Under the pieces are notes generated by a model. The model did no database searches. It saw only the letters and a program-made list of their open reading frames with translations, and was not told where the DNA came from. This document shows, piece after piece, positions 1 through 11,029 of a DNA stretch of 64,000 bases. The translations under genes were made by a program, and so were the position numbers. How positions within the stretch are numbered: the first letter of the stretch is position 1; every line of letters begins with the position of its first letter. Source of the stretch: Chara braunii (Eukaryota > Streptophyta > Charophyceae > Charales > Characeae); assembly GCA_003427395.1 (NCBI GenBank), contig BFEA01000018.1, forward strand, positions 2,256,690-2,320,689, written 5' to 3'.

Positions 1-42
1 AACAGATGATTTTTTTTTTTTTTTTTTTTTTTAAACACACGC

Positions 43-154
43 CCCCACCAGTGTTAGTGCTGCTGATAAGAGCAGACACCACTAACACCTGGGGAGAGGC
101 TCCATCTATTGGTGGGGAGCATCACCTGCTGGGAAATGGGTCCAGCGTCCCATT
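43..154. repeat. Dispersed repeat R1, copy 1
   Basis: A block of about 112 bp with a close relative in the same orientation at 2148-2262. Both contain the stretch 'ctccatctattggtgggg' and end in a 'ccagcgtcccat' segment. A poly-T run of about 22 bp lies just upstream at 11-32. No coding capacity is seen. From here to position 590 I recognise nothing else. Confidence 0.7.
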
Positions 155-589
155 AACAGGAAGAAGAATGTCTGAGAATGTCTGAAAAAGGAGAACTGAG
201 ACTGTGGGGCCTGCCAGCATTGATTGCCCTACAAGCGAGGGGATTGACTGGGCAGGCCTGTGTGAAGGAAAGTGTGTTATAACCAGATTACTCTGCATGC
301 CCTAACCTCAGCCCCGAGCCAACCTGGCCTCACTATCTCGCTATCCTCTTGAGAAAGATTGCAGGTATTTAAAGACCATGACATGGTTGTCGTCTGTATC
401 TCTTCACCCGCAGCTGAGGGCGCCAGATAGACCTGCAAATCCAATACTGTTCGCTGCCTACTCCCTCCAAGCCTGCTGTCCTAGGTAAAGAAAAGATGGC
501 GGAGTCCTCTCCCCAGGGGGCACCAGGGAGAAAGACCGCGTAAAGGCACAGATCTAGAAAGACTCAGAAGGGATCTTGTCATCAGGTTT

Positions 590-850
590 TCATAGTCAGG
601 ACAGGGTTTCCACCAGGGACAAGGCATGGGGTGGGAAGGGGTCCGGGAAATCCGAGGAAGGGTGTAGTGGAAACGAGGGCTCTATGTTAGTCCAGTCCTT
701 AAAGACTAAACGGTAGTCTCTTATTTCTTCCAGGTCCCGCAGATCCCCTCCTCTGTCACCGCTCCACTCTACTTTTGTGATCCATCCCTCTCTTTCTCCC
801 CCTACCCAGTCTGTGCAAAATGCTGTTATTCGTCTCCTGGCGTCAGAAAT
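590..850 (-). pseudogene. Unrecognised transposon-type protein domain, copy 1
   Basis: The minus strand encodes a segment that matches the plus-strand protein at 2480-2728 over about 55 residues. Both have the order 'RxITxFCTxW', 'GWI/DWI', 'VEWxGD', 'DYxLVFxDWTNIxP'. I do not recognise the family. Two diverged copies in opposite orientation within 2 kb suggest a mobile-element protein fragment. The frame lacks a clear start and decays past the shared block, so I call it a fragment. Confidence 0.5.
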
Positions 851-883
851 GAAATGAACGGAAGTATGAAGAAAAAAAAAGAC

Positions 884-1830
884 TAAGGGTCTCGTTAGGC
901 ACTCCTAAAAGAATCCTAAAATTTTTAGGACGAGTCCTAAAGGATTTTTAGGATTTTCGTGCAGCGTTACACGCAATCCTAAAAGTCATCTTTTAGGATT
1001 CGTCCTAAAAGGTCTCCCGCGACCGGTTTTCATATGCGTATACGCAGCCGCGTCGCCAATGTCCGTCCAATCTCCGCCAACGGCTACCGTTCGTGGCCGT
1101 TGCCCTTGTCGACCCGCAGAAAACCTCCGATGTCCGACCACTGACTGCACCAGCAACTCCGTGTCGATGGTGCCATGCGCACGACGCAACGAGTCCGTGA
1201 AACGTGGGAATCCTAAATTTTTCAGTAGGTTGGGGGCTACTGGAAAATTTAGGATGATTTTGCCTAGGGAATCCTGAATCCTTTACGACTCGTCCTAACG
1301 CCGTTTTCACATTTTCGATCTCAAGATGTTTTTCAACAAAATATGATAGATTTTTAAAAGACTATCAAAAAAATACGACAATAGAAAGGTCTCTAGTAGC
1401 TCAGTGGTTAGAGCAAATGGCTGTTAAGTGCGTCAATTTTGACTTCTTTGCGGAGGATGTAGTTTGAACTACGACATTGTTCAGAACATGTCTAAAACAA
1501 TACCAGTGGTTAGAGCAAATGGCTGTTAAGTGCATCGATTTTGACTTCTTTGCGGAGGATGTAGTTTGAACTACGACATTGTTCAGAACAGAACTACGAC
1601 ATTGTTCAGAACATGTCTAAAACAATACCAGTGGTTAGAGCAAATGGCTGTTAAGTGCATCGATTTTGACTTCTTTGCGGAGGATGTAGTTTGAACTACG
1701 ACATTGTTCAGAACATGTCTAAAACAATACCTTACCTTATCCCAAGAGGCTCGACTCTTGCGAGAGCCGCGTGCAACCAAGACGCAATCCTAAAAACAGG
1801 CACTTTTAGGATTGTCTAACGAGACCCTAA
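884..1830. mobile_element. PIF/Harbinger-like non-autonomous DNA transposon
   Basis: The element body is 887-1827 (941 bp). Its ends are inverted: the left end reads GGGTCTCGTTAGGCACTCCT and the right end, reverse-complemented, reads GGGTCTCGTTAGACAATCCT. A 3-bp direct repeat TAA flanks it (884-886 and 1828-1830). A TWA-type 3-bp duplication with GG-starting inverted repeats is typical of the PIF/Harbinger (Tourist) group. Subterminal 'tcctaaaa' motifs recur in both orientations. No transposase frame is visible. The interior carries a tandem tRNA-like array at 1403-1732. The element sits inside a dispersed repeat, since similar 'gaaatgaac.agagtatga' sequence lies on both sides. Confidence 0.8.
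1403..1732 (+). repeat. Tandem array of tRNA-Asn-like units inside the DNA transposon
   Basis: Three units start near 1403, 1505 and 1630. The middle one is lengthened by a 23-bp local duplication. The first unit is preceded by 'tagctcagtggttagagca', an A-box-like D arm, followed by 'tggctgttaa', which matches the anticodon-loop region of tRNA-Asn(GUU). Each unit ends in 'gtagtttgaactac', a degenerate B-box/T arm. The acceptor stem does not close, so these are tRNA-derived sequences and not functional tRNA genes. Confidence 0.7.
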
Positions 1831-1839
1831 GTATAAGTT

Positions 1840-2060
1840 GAAGATCTGAAGTGAAATGAACAAGAGTATGAAAGCCTGAAGAGAAATGCACAAGAGCATA
1901 CCTTCCTTGTTACTCTGCCTCCTGAAATAACGTGCAAGTGGGTCGTGAAGGCACACGGGGATGTGGGATGCTGCCGCTCAACCACAATCAGCATGGGCAG
2001 CCTTGTACGTAAGAGGCACAGTAAAACTGGAGTTGCAAGAACAAATGGAAGGGGTACTCC
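1840..2060 (-). repeat. Dispersed repeat R2, copy 1 (reverse)
   Basis: The reverse complement of about 1910-2050 matches plus-strand blocks at 30236-30400 and, more weakly, 27571-27700. Shared landmarks in order are 'actgtgcctc', 'acaaggc', 'ctgattgtggttgagcg', 'cacatcccc' and a '.cccacttg' motif. No conserved reading frame is obvious across all three. Confidence 0.65.
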
Positions 2061-2147
2061 AAGGACAACCAATGAACTGTCTAATTATAAAATTGCTTTA
2101 ATATGTTGGACTGTCACATCTCAAAATCTCAGATGCTTTTTTCAACA

Positions 2148-2262
2148 GCCCCACCAGCTGCTAGGGGTGCTGATAAGAGCAGACACCACTGGCACCATCG
2201 GCGAGGCTCCATCTATTGGTGGGGAGCAGCACCTGCTGGAAACCGGGTCCAGCGTCCCATTG
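2148..2262. repeat. Dispersed repeat R1, copy 2
   Basis: Second copy of the block at 43-154, in the same orientation, with scattered substitutions. The shared core includes 'ctgataagagcagacacca' and 'ctccatctattggtgggg'. Confidence 0.7.
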
Positions 2263-2479
2263 ATACATCTTTGCTGAGAAACAGGCTCAGCGTCCTTTAG
2301 AAGTACATAAATGAAAGATAAGGAAAACCATGATCATGCGACAGTCCGGGAAAGACCCTGTTGCTGGAAACCAGATCTAGAGTCCTGCCCTTCTCCTGAC
2401 CGGCGGCCAGGCTCAAGGAAAAGGAAGGAGCCACTGGGGGGCACCAGTGGGAACCTCCTTCCATTTACTCGCCGGGCAA

Positions 2480-2728
2480 CTAGACATCTTCCAAACTGAT
2501 CGAGACGTCAAGCGGGCAATCACGAGCTTTTGCACAGAGTGGCTGGGAGGACACAGGGGGGATTGGATAGCGCGGGTTGAGTGGGGAGGTGACCAGGCTC
2601 TACCATTGGGACAGGGCCCCCCTAGGGACTATTGTCTCGTTTTCAACGATTGGACCAACATTAAGCCTAATTTGCGGAGGAGGCCCCTGATTTCCCAGAT
2701 CCTTTCCCGCCCCATCCCCTCTCCCTAA
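2480..2728 (+). pseudogene. Unrecognised transposon-type protein domain, copy 2
   Basis: This plus-strand open frame shows the same residue order as the minus-strand copy at 590-850: an 'FCTEW' block, then 'DWIARVEWGGD', then 'DYCLVFNDWTNIKP'. It stops at about 2728. The retained protein similarity despite nucleotide divergence shows that the domain was once under coding constraint. The family is not recognised. It directly abuts the 3' end of the minus-strand LINE. Confidence 0.5.
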
Positions 2729-3114
2729 TGGAAATCCCAGATTGACCACAAACCTGTCCCCCCTGGGTGCCCCCCCGGGGGTGGACACAGCGATCACACG
2801 AGGAGGCTACATACTTCCCGAGACCGTCAAACGCCTGGAACTAAGCCTGGAACTAGGAGAGCAAGTTGAAGCTTGATGGAGGCTACATACTTCCCAATAC
2901 CGTCGAAGGCCTGGAACTTGACGTCTGACGCCCAACAACAGGGTGAAGAGGTTCCTGAAAAAAGAATATGAGTGTGGTCTTGGTAGGATTGTAGACTCTA
3001 TAGGCTGGCTCAAGTTTGTTCTCAGACTTCCTTCGACCGAAGACACACGGTGTATATTTTTCATGGGATGCTGGCCCCGACTCTCTTTTATCTGCCCTGT
3101 CAGCTCGGGGCCCT

Positions 3115-3729
3115 CTACTCTGACCCCTTCCAGTGCTGAAGTGCAGCGCTGCCACCAGAGTGCCCATAGCATTGTCCGTCTGCCCAGTCTGTACAGGTTG
3201 TCTGCAAAGGTGGATGCTTGTGCCAGTATCGGGCAATGTCCTGCCAAGACCATGGCCAGGGTGTTTCTGATGTCATCCTCCGCCAGATTAGGTCCCACCA
3301 TCGCCATGTCAGCAGAGCTACCGGACATTGCATAAAGATATGTTCGATAGTCTCATTCCTTTTCTGTGAAGGGAAGGCTGTGAGGCACCTCTGGCACCAT
3401 GGAAGTGCTCTTCCTTTTTGTTCCAGGTGGGTGTGGTCAATCAGCCAGGCATTTGTTGGCAGACAGTGGTGAGCGGTCCGCCACTGCAAGGAAGCAGTTT
3501 TTGCCGGTCTTACCTTGTTTTCTCCAAACCATTTAATCAGCGTAAGGAGAGATCTGTCCAAGTTTAACTGTCTGGCCCATCTGTCGATAATTATATCCCT
3601 AATCGCTTTTTTGGGTCGGAGCATCTTATACATGAAGCAGACGGATAGGTATGGAGCAGTGAGGTGTTCATCTTGTAGAAGTCCGGCCCTTGGTCCGCTC
3701 TTTTTCTGAGAGTTGGTGCGACCATACAC
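3115..3729 (-). pseudogene. LINE ORF2 C-terminus, zf-RVT zinc-binding segment
   Basis: This 204-codon frame is the best-preserved part of LINE-A. Near residues 80-95 it reads 'LQWRTAHHCLPTN', the usual lead-in to the plant zf-RVT domain. It continues with 'WCQRC' and then 'ETIEHIFMQCP', giving the CxxC...HxxxxC metal-binding pattern, followed by 'WRWWDLIW'. In intact elements this domain follows the reverse transcriptase and is thought to help bind the template RNA. Here it is joined almost directly to endonuclease sequence, so it is a remnant with no enzyme attached. A frame change near 3115 moves the downstream tail to another frame. Confidence 0.75.
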
Positions 3730-3859
3730 ATCTTATGATCCAGGCCCAGGTAGGTTAGAGAGCCGGAGCTGGTTGTTGCTTCGAAGGCATGTAAAGGTGC
3801 GTTATGTGGGGAAGGTGCGTTCGAAGGTGTCGAAGAGGGAGAGGGAGCCACATAATCAA

Positions 3860-4480
3860 TTAATCATTTCTTCATCCTTTTCCACCTGTCGCACAGTAGA
3901 AGGGGGTCATCGATCCGGGGCTGCATTGAAGTTCCCTGCCAAGATGACTCGGATGCCTTGCGGTATTTTACATTGAATTGCTTCGAAGAGCTCCTCCCTC
4001 TCTCGTGCAGTATTGGGTGCGTAGATGCAAAATATACATATCACTTCCAACTCCAATGCCCCTAATATCGAGACCCAAACCCCTCCTGCCGATCGCTTTC
4101 CCAGTGCAGTACCTCTAGGCGAGAGTCTGGGGGCACCCAAATTGCTGTTTCGGCCTTTGCCGGGCTCGGTGCATGTGCTTGATATGCCTGAAAAGGCCAG
4201 GTTGCCTTATGCGCCCTGTTGTGCTCCGGTGCGTCCAACAAATGTGTTTCCTGAACACAAACCGCATCTGGCCAGTTTCGGCTTTCGGCCTCCCACCCCC
4301 CTGAGAAGATCCCAAATTGTGGGTGGTCAGATCATTGACGTTAATTAGACCGGAGATCCAGGTTTGTGCTCCGAAGGGTGCACCTCCAGGTTCAATTACG
4401 ACCGTAAATAGCGTCGATCCAGTCCATCATGGTTGCCAGCCTTGTTCCAGGTCCAGATATTTATGCTTACAACGGGTGCC
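3860..4480 (-). pseudogene. LINE endonuclease fragment (EEP/APE-like)
   Basis: The minus strand encodes pieces of an exonuclease-endonuclease-phosphatase domain. An N-terminal part includes 'MMDWIDAIYGRN'. A later frame has 'ICIFCIYAPN' followed by 'ILAGNFNAAPD'. The last motif corresponds to the GDFN catalytic motif of these enzymes, with Asp replaced by Asn. At least one frameshift separates the two parts (near 4130). In intact LINEs this enzyme nicks target DNA to prime reverse transcription. Here it is truncated and mutated. Confidence 0.6.
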
Positions 4481-5194
4481 ATGAGTGCAGGTTCCATGCT
4501 ATTCCATCATTAACTATACTCTTCCGGATCATGGAGCACAGGCAAGTAAGAATCTTTGTGTCAAAACAAGTATGATTGGGTTTCACTTTATTTTGCTGCA
4601 GATCCAGCAGCGAGATGTGAGAGGCCCATACCAAGTCCACTTCTTTCCTTTCATCAACGAGGACATTTTGATCATTGTCGGCAATCCTACCAGAGTCGGA
4701 ACCTACTCTGATCATGTCCTTCGCCCCTGGTTCATAGTGATCGTTGATGAAGTCCTTCACGTCTTTCACTTTGAAAGTGCCCCATCCCTCCCCATTTTGC
4801 TGCAGTCTCCAGCCATGTAAAGTGACCGCCCCCCGGCAGGGGGCGTCATCCTCAGCTGGGGAAAGACCCACCTCCCTTTGGTTGTTCTTTTTTCGAATTG
4901 GGTGTCTCCCATGGGAAGAGGGTCCTGCATCAACCCTTTTTCAATAAGGTGTTGCAGGCGTGGTCGGCGTGGCATCTCCCGCTCCCTGTCACCTTGATCA
5001 GTCGATTGCGTGCTTGGTGAAGGCTCTTGCTGGGAAGGGGTTACGGGGGAGGGGTCATTCGCTGGAGGGTTTACCGAAGTGGCAATGATATCCTTGGGTT
5101 GGCCTGTGTCTGTTCCTTTTTGGGGGGGGGTGTATTGGAAATGACTGTGGACAAGACTCCATACCCGAATCCAGGTTTCCTGTGAGTTAGCAAC

Positions 5195-7600
5195 CTAAGG
5201 TAGGTCGTGCTCTAGGACCTGTTTGAGACTCGGGCTGTTGTCTAGCAATTGGAACAAGTCAACATATGCCTGGTCCCAGAAACTCTCGGGGAGGTGGTTG
5301 TCTTGTCCGTAACGGGTCTTCAACAGCTCGTGAAGCCACTCTGCCAGCAGTGTCAGGGCCTTCATTATATCCCCTATATCCCCTTGTGCCTCCGGCTCCG
5401 GATCCGTCATGATTACGTCCGGTGAAGGCGGGGGAGGTGTCATGGCTTCGGGGGATGGAGGAGACGGCACCTCCACTTCCATTGGTTGTGGCCCGAAGGC
5501 CTGCTGGAAGGGGTCTGTTGCGTGTAGGTGGGAGAACGATTGTTGTCTGTTTGCCTGTTGCCCCGGTTCCTGTTCCCCTAATACCCCCTTCTTCTGTCCG
5601 GTTCGTTGATTGCCCTGGACAGTGTTGTGGTCCGTATGTGACTCCATTGCCACTTCGGCAAATACTAGTGAGGATCCAGGTTGCTCTGCCTGGGTGGTCT
5701 GCTGTCCGTCCGGGGTCATGCCCCCCTGTAGTTCCCATAGTGATGCGTTTCCTTTTGGTTGTGTATCATCTCTTGTTGGTACTGTTGTTGTTGCTGCTGT
5801 AGTTGGTGCTGCTACAACTTTCATTCCTCCTACAGACACGCTCTCTTTTTCGCTTTCTGTTTTGCTTAGCGCCGCAAAGCGGTTCGCATTGGGATGTTGA
5901 GTCCTGTGGTCGTTGTTACTATTCATGTTTTTGCTGGCTTTTCCAGGTTTTTGCATCGCCATCTTGATAAATAAAATAAGATTGCCCAAGAATACAGTGC
6001 GAGTCCGCTGACGTTTACAGAGTTGAGCCTGTTCTGGCGAATTGGAGTCACTTTCGGATCAAAGCGTCCTACAGTTAACCCGTATTTCATATTATACTAT
6101 ACGTGGGGAAGCGCGCGAACAGGCATGAAGCGTAAAATACGCTGAAGAATCAATACTCGAACGATTGACTAGTTTATTTTTGCATATCCTTTTTATTTGT
6201 TTAGGCAAAATCATTTTTGGTTCACCGAACACTTTTGGGAACTAACTGCCATAACTTTGTTGTATCTGTATTCTTCAGGAAGTGGCCCGGTTGCGGCTCC
6301 TGCAGCAATACCGTGTTTGTGGAGCCCTGGCTCTTTTTATGTGTCTTCAGATGCTGCTCGACAGAATGGGAAGGTACCCAGTGGTCCGGCTGCCTACTAT
6401 CCAAGTTCACCACTTCCTTTTTTTTTCCATTCCCACCCTCTAACTTCCCCCCCTTCCTTGATTTTTTCAACGTATACCCAACCTTCGTGGCCCGGGTCCA
6501 TCGTTCGCCAACGTGTGGTTTGGATGGGTCTTGAAGAAGATGGCCCGTGGCTTTTATGCATCTACCGGGGTGGTGTGGACATTCGGCTTCCGAGGCACTG
6601 TGTCCTTACTGTTGACATTTGAAGCACCAAGGACGTCGCTTATCGGCTGTGTGGATTTTGAAATCCTTGCCCCCAATTCTGAACGGAATTACATCGTTTA
6701 TCTGACAAATGTGATCCTTGGGTATGTCCAAGGCCACCATCAAGTGGTCGTCCCGTGGAGCCACGTGTCAAGGCAGGGGATCTACACAAGGTCTTGGGCA
6801 AACGCAGATTGGATTGCAATTGGGATGTGACGATACTCCACCCAAAAGTAGTTAGACATGAGCTGCTCTCTCTTTTCCTCTCTACTTTGCTAACGTTGGG
6901 GGGACCATGGGTGGATACGAACCTCAGATCGTCCGCAACGTACCCTACGCCAGGAATCCATCATCCTCTTGTCGGCATCGAACACACTAACGACTGTGAA
7001 GACCGATGACAAGACTGGCTGCATCAGGAAAAAAATGTGTGCCCCATCCTCTCTGCGTTTAAGCACTGCGAGCCTTTTTCGTATCCAGCCAATCTTGTCA
7101 TTGGAGGATTTATACATAGCGTCATCGTGAAACACCCAATTGCTCCCGTTCCGTTCTGCAATTTGAGTGTTAGGTAGTGTTTTGACTTGTTATTCCCCCC
7201 CCCCCCCTTGATTAATCAAGCGATCCTCGATCTTAGTCAGAAACTTAGAAAGGAAGAAGGTGCTCGTAGTCATGAGATTGTCCAAGGGGATCTGCCAGGT
7301 TTGATCTATTCCTCCCTCCTCTCCTCTGCGGATTGCCAGGGATTCCCTACTGTATAGGCACTTTGTTTTGGTCGCTCAGGATGAAGAGGTAGAAGCTGGT
7401 GATGCTTGCGCCTCTATCCTCACCTTGGTTGCCTACATCTCCTTAAGGAGCTCTGTTGATGGGACCCGTGTGCCTTGCTCCCCAACCCCTGAAGTCCCTT
7501 TCACGGGGGGAGGCTCTACCATGACCACATCTTGGAAGTGTTGGCCATCCAAACCTTTAGAATTTCTTCCCCTGGCCAAGTGGTGCATTGCCCCTTAATA
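5195..7600 (-). pseudogene. LINE ORF1 (gag-like) with CCHC zinc knuckle, broken
   Basis: Reading the minus strand from about 7600, the frames contain a 'QIPLDNLMTTSTFL' stretch. Next comes a segment resembling the DUF4283 RNA-binding fold of plant LINE gag ('VFDADKRMMDSWRRV', about 7000-6900). A Cys-His knuckle follows at 6577-6626, reading C-x2-C-x4-H-x6-C with an in-frame TAA at 6606-6608. The longest open stretch (5195-5989, 264 codons) is a Pro/Gln/Ser-rich C-terminal part containing 'NRFAALSKTESEKES'. It ends with a leucine-rich tail near 'LLAEWLHELLKTRYGQD'. The product would coat LINE RNA. This copy is interrupted by stops and shifts. Confidence 0.6.
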
Positions 7601-7650
7601 ATAAATTTGTGCGGCCCACCCTCCTGTTTCTTTTGTTTGTTGTCATACTG

Positions 7651-8129
7651 GTTACTATTGAGTTCTTTTGTATTCTTTTGATCCGGCCCTGTTGTAGCGT
7701 CTGACTTTGTTTACAGTAATCTGGGGTCAAGTGACCAGTTTTTTCTTTTTTTGATTTCTTCAACCCTCCCCTTCAGTCGAGGTTACACCCTTCTCCCAAC
7801 CGAACAGAAAGGAAAGAAGTTTCACTCCTAACAGGTAAGCCCAGGCAAGCTATTTGCTATCTTTAGTTCAAGGGATAAATGGTTCAGCAGATGCCCTTCT
7901 CCTAATTAAACAGTAAAGGGGAGCATGAAAATCTTAGTTTAAGGGTGATAGATCACGTTTAACTTGTAGGAACTATCCCGGGAAAACAAGTTAATCCAGG
8001 TGAACAGGGGGGGGTCGAGTTATCCGAGCTCTTAGTTTGGTGAAAATTGCTCACCCAGTTCCACTCTCCTCCTCCACTTGCCATGTTGCTCGCGGGGCCC
8101 CGTGAGAAGGTGGGTTGTGCCTGAGAGAA
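7651..8129. other. No recognised feature
   Basis: Mixed-composition DNA just beyond the 5' side of LINE-A. It may be LINE leader sequence or host intergenic DNA. I see no coding signal, repeat or RNA. Confidence 0.4.
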
Positions 8130-8545
8130 GGTTAACAACAGTCGTATTTTTCATCACCACTTCAGGACACCCTCCACCACTTCAGCCTGCCTAAACAGGT
8201 GGTTTTCAGCGTCTTCAGACCTTTCACCAGTTCAGTATCATTCAGATATGAAAATCATCAATGGTCCTGAAGTGGTGAAAGCTCCGAAGACCCTGAAAAC
8301 CACCTGTTTAGGCAGGCTGCATCCTCAAGTGGTGAAGGGTGGTATTCATGGTTTTCAGACCTTTCACCACTTCAGGACCATTCATGATTTTCAGACTGCC
8401 CAAAACTCTCACTTGACCACTTCAGGACACCCGTTACCACTTTAGGATACATCTTGCCTAAACAAGTGGTTTTTAGGGTCTTCGGACCTTTCACCACTTC
8501 AGGACCATTCAGGATGTTCAGACTGCCCAAAACTCTCACTTCATA
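8130..8545. repeat. Palindromic 'caccacttcagga' repeat cluster
   Basis: The core 8186-8316 is a large imperfect hairpin. Its left arm begins 'cctgcctaaacaggtggttt' and its right arm ends with the complement. The palindrome extends outward through 'caccacttcaggaca' on the left and 'aagtggtgaagg' on the right. A third, direct copy of the same module lies at about 8398-8545. The 'ttcaccacttcaggac' motif occurs at least six times counting both strands. It could be a foldback transposon, but no target duplication was identified. 8546-8864 holds nothing I recognise. Confidence 0.7.
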
Positions 8546-8864
8546 ATTTTCATTCCTGAATTTTCAGCTACCCGATAACCGCTTGTGTTGTGCCTCCATC
8601 TTTGCTGTACTGCCTAGTCCTGTTGTGCTCGGTGTCTAGGGCAGTCGCCCAGAACACACTCACATGTGGCATTCTTCGTACTAATCGAGTCATCACTTGG
8701 GAGACTTTGTGGCGAGTGCCTCCTGCAAGGGATGTCGGCAGCCTCCCCATGTTGAGTCGACGGGCCTAAGACTCTGGACCATGGCTTTACCCTCATACTA
8801 CACTCCCTCTTTCTACTTTGGGGACCACATTTCACAAACCTTCCCTTTCTAAGAAGACAAAATA

Positions 8865-9043
8865 TCCTGATTTTAAAAAATACCATACTTATGACCTCGA
8901 CAATACAAGGTGAGAATTAGGAAAAGAACTTAAACGGGGATTCACGTGCTAATCTCCTGATTTTGAAAAATACCATACCTAAGATGTCGACAATACAAAG
9001 TGAGAATCGGAAAAGGGACTTCAACATAGATTCCCGCGTTAGT
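8865..9043. repeat. Tandem duplication, period 90 bp
   Basis: Two units start at 8865 and 8955, each beginning 'tcctgatttt.aaaaatacc' and ending in a 'gattc.cg.g' segment. They differ by about ten substitutions. Confidence 0.75.
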
Positions 9044-10790
9044 TGCGCAACACTAACCACACATCCTACTCATGATCCTCTCGATGGTAACCCCGTTTGC
9101 TTTTCCTCTCATCACCGCTATTCACGATAGTGTAATAGAGCTAACTGGGTTGCATTCATCACTGGAAGATCAAGGGGGTAAAGATTATATCAAGTTCTGA
9201 GTGTTAGTAGACTCAAGTCACTCAACGGTATAGATGGCATTTTTCTCTTCAAGAATATTAGATGCATGTGGTTCGGAAGAAAAAAAAAAATGAAAACATT
9301 ATCAGACCAACATCATAAAAGTGTCACTCCTAAAAAGTTAAAAAAATTATTGACCATTTGCTTATAAGGATGAATTTCTTATCGACAAGGCTTCAAAGTT
9401 CAGAAGCAGCGAGATAATTTAACCATCCCTACATATCAGAAATCCTTTTCCTTCATAAATGAAAACTTACACCTTTTGCCGTCCTCATCATGACACTTCG
9501 ACCTTGTTGCAAGACCCTCAGAGGACATTATCTAACAAATGTGAGTTGCAACAAAAATGGTATTGATCTTAGTGGTTTGCATATTTAGTCACGAGATAAA
9601 ACAAATACAATGAAGGTGTACAACATTAGAATGATGTTGAAGCTATTGAATAAGGTAGGAGATGAAATTGATAACAAAGAAAATCAAGAATGTTGTTGAA
9701 GCTATTGAATAAGGTAGGTGATGAAACTATTTTTTAGCAGTAAGACCTTTTCTAAGAGGATAGTCACTGACTCAAAGAGGTAGGTGTCAAGAAAAATCCA
9801 GTTTTGTGATTGGTGGAGAAAAATTGTAGAGAGGCGAAAATAAAATAATAGTAAATGCACCAAAAACAGGAACAAGGAAAAGAGGGAAAAAAATACAGAA
9901 AGGTATGCATTAATGAAAAAAAAAAAAAAAAACATTTTTTTTAAGGCGTATGAGATCATTTATTTTCAAAATTGTGGCAAAATCATAGTGTAGGTTTCTC
10001 TTTCAACGGTAAGGAATGTGAAAGATTGGACATAAATACAATAAAAATGACAAAGATATCGACGTTGAAGGAATGATCAACCTGCAAATAGAAGAGATAA
10101 AACAATTTAATATTTGAACTGCAAAATACATTCCGATGTTCCAAAACCTGTTGATGGTCCCCATGCCCGTCATTGGTGTTGTTCTTCAAAGCTACGAGTG
10201 TTCTAAGATGGATTCAAAAACTCGATTCGGTCACAATTAAAAATGTAAAAAAAAAAAAAAATTGTCGATCTGCTATGTGGGAGTTGTTCGCTTGAAGGTA
10301 TTCTTTTATTGATCTACTAGTCCAATCGATCTTAGCAGTAGACTGATCATTGTCATGCATAGGCCGCGCGGACTGATCCAAATATACACAGTGCCCCAAA
10401 GCTTGACAATTGAGGTTACAGTTATTCAACGAGATATAATAAAAGTCATGCAGGACATTTCATAAAAAACCACCAACCCTTAAATGGATGATAGCCCTGT
10501 AAAACGACCTATTAAAGACAATAATACAAAATTGGAGGCAAAAGTTCGTAACTTTGTGAAGGAGAATGCACAAGGAATGACCAAGTCAAGTATAACATGA
10601 CCACCAGTGGACCTGAATCCCTTCTTATCTAAATACTATTTCGATTAAGATTTTCCTATGTAGGGAAATCCCCGCGTTCTAGGAAAATCGACAAAATTGT
10701 AAAAGAGTAAAAATACAATTACCTAACTAGGCTGCCAGTTGTCTATTCGTCTCCGGAAGATGGTCAGGGCGGAGTTCTCCAGGATCCCGA
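9044..10790. other. AT-rich stretch without recognised genes
   Basis: Base composition drops markedly in GC compared with both sides. It contains a small tandem duplication (9633-9660 and 9693-9719, 'gttgaagctattgaataagg') and several A-runs. Open frames are short and A- or T-rich. I see no domain, RNA gene or transposon end. It may be decayed transposon DNA. Confidence 0.45.
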
Positions 10791-11029
10791 ACAACGTTTT
10801 CTTTGGCTGAAAAAAAAAACAAAAAAAAAAAAAACGAAGGGGGTCCGCGCACCACTAGTGGCTCCCCAAAAACAATTTCAAGTTGTTTTGAGCAAATAAA
10901 TAAATTCAAAAACAGTGTGCGACGTGTAATGGTGGGATATAGGGGGAATGGATTGCTTGGGGGTTTCAAATGGAGGGTCTGCTGCTGCAATCAGCAACTG
11001 CTGCACATGCAGCGACTGTTGCTGCGTCG

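Larger units (their letters stand above)
2800..7650 (-). mobile_element. LINE-type non-LTR retrotransposon, internally deleted (LINE-A)
   Basis: Along the minus strand come, in order, an ORF1/gag region with a CCHC knuckle (about 7600-5195), part of an apurinic-type endonuclease (about 4480-3860) and a reverse-transcriptase-type zinc-binding (zf-RVT) segment (3729-3100). The C-terminal half of the endonuclease and the whole reverse transcriptase are missing between about 3860 and 3730. Frame changes and stops occur throughout, so the copy is dead. The 3' end carries a 40-bp duplication (2802-2842 and 2878-2917). Boundaries are approximate because no target-site duplication was found. Confidence 0.75.

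Noticed and set aside
1385-1480. Possible functional tRNA-Asn
   Set aside because: GUU-like anticodon region and boxes are present, but there is no acceptor stem, the B box is degenerate, and it is tandemly repeated inside a transposon.
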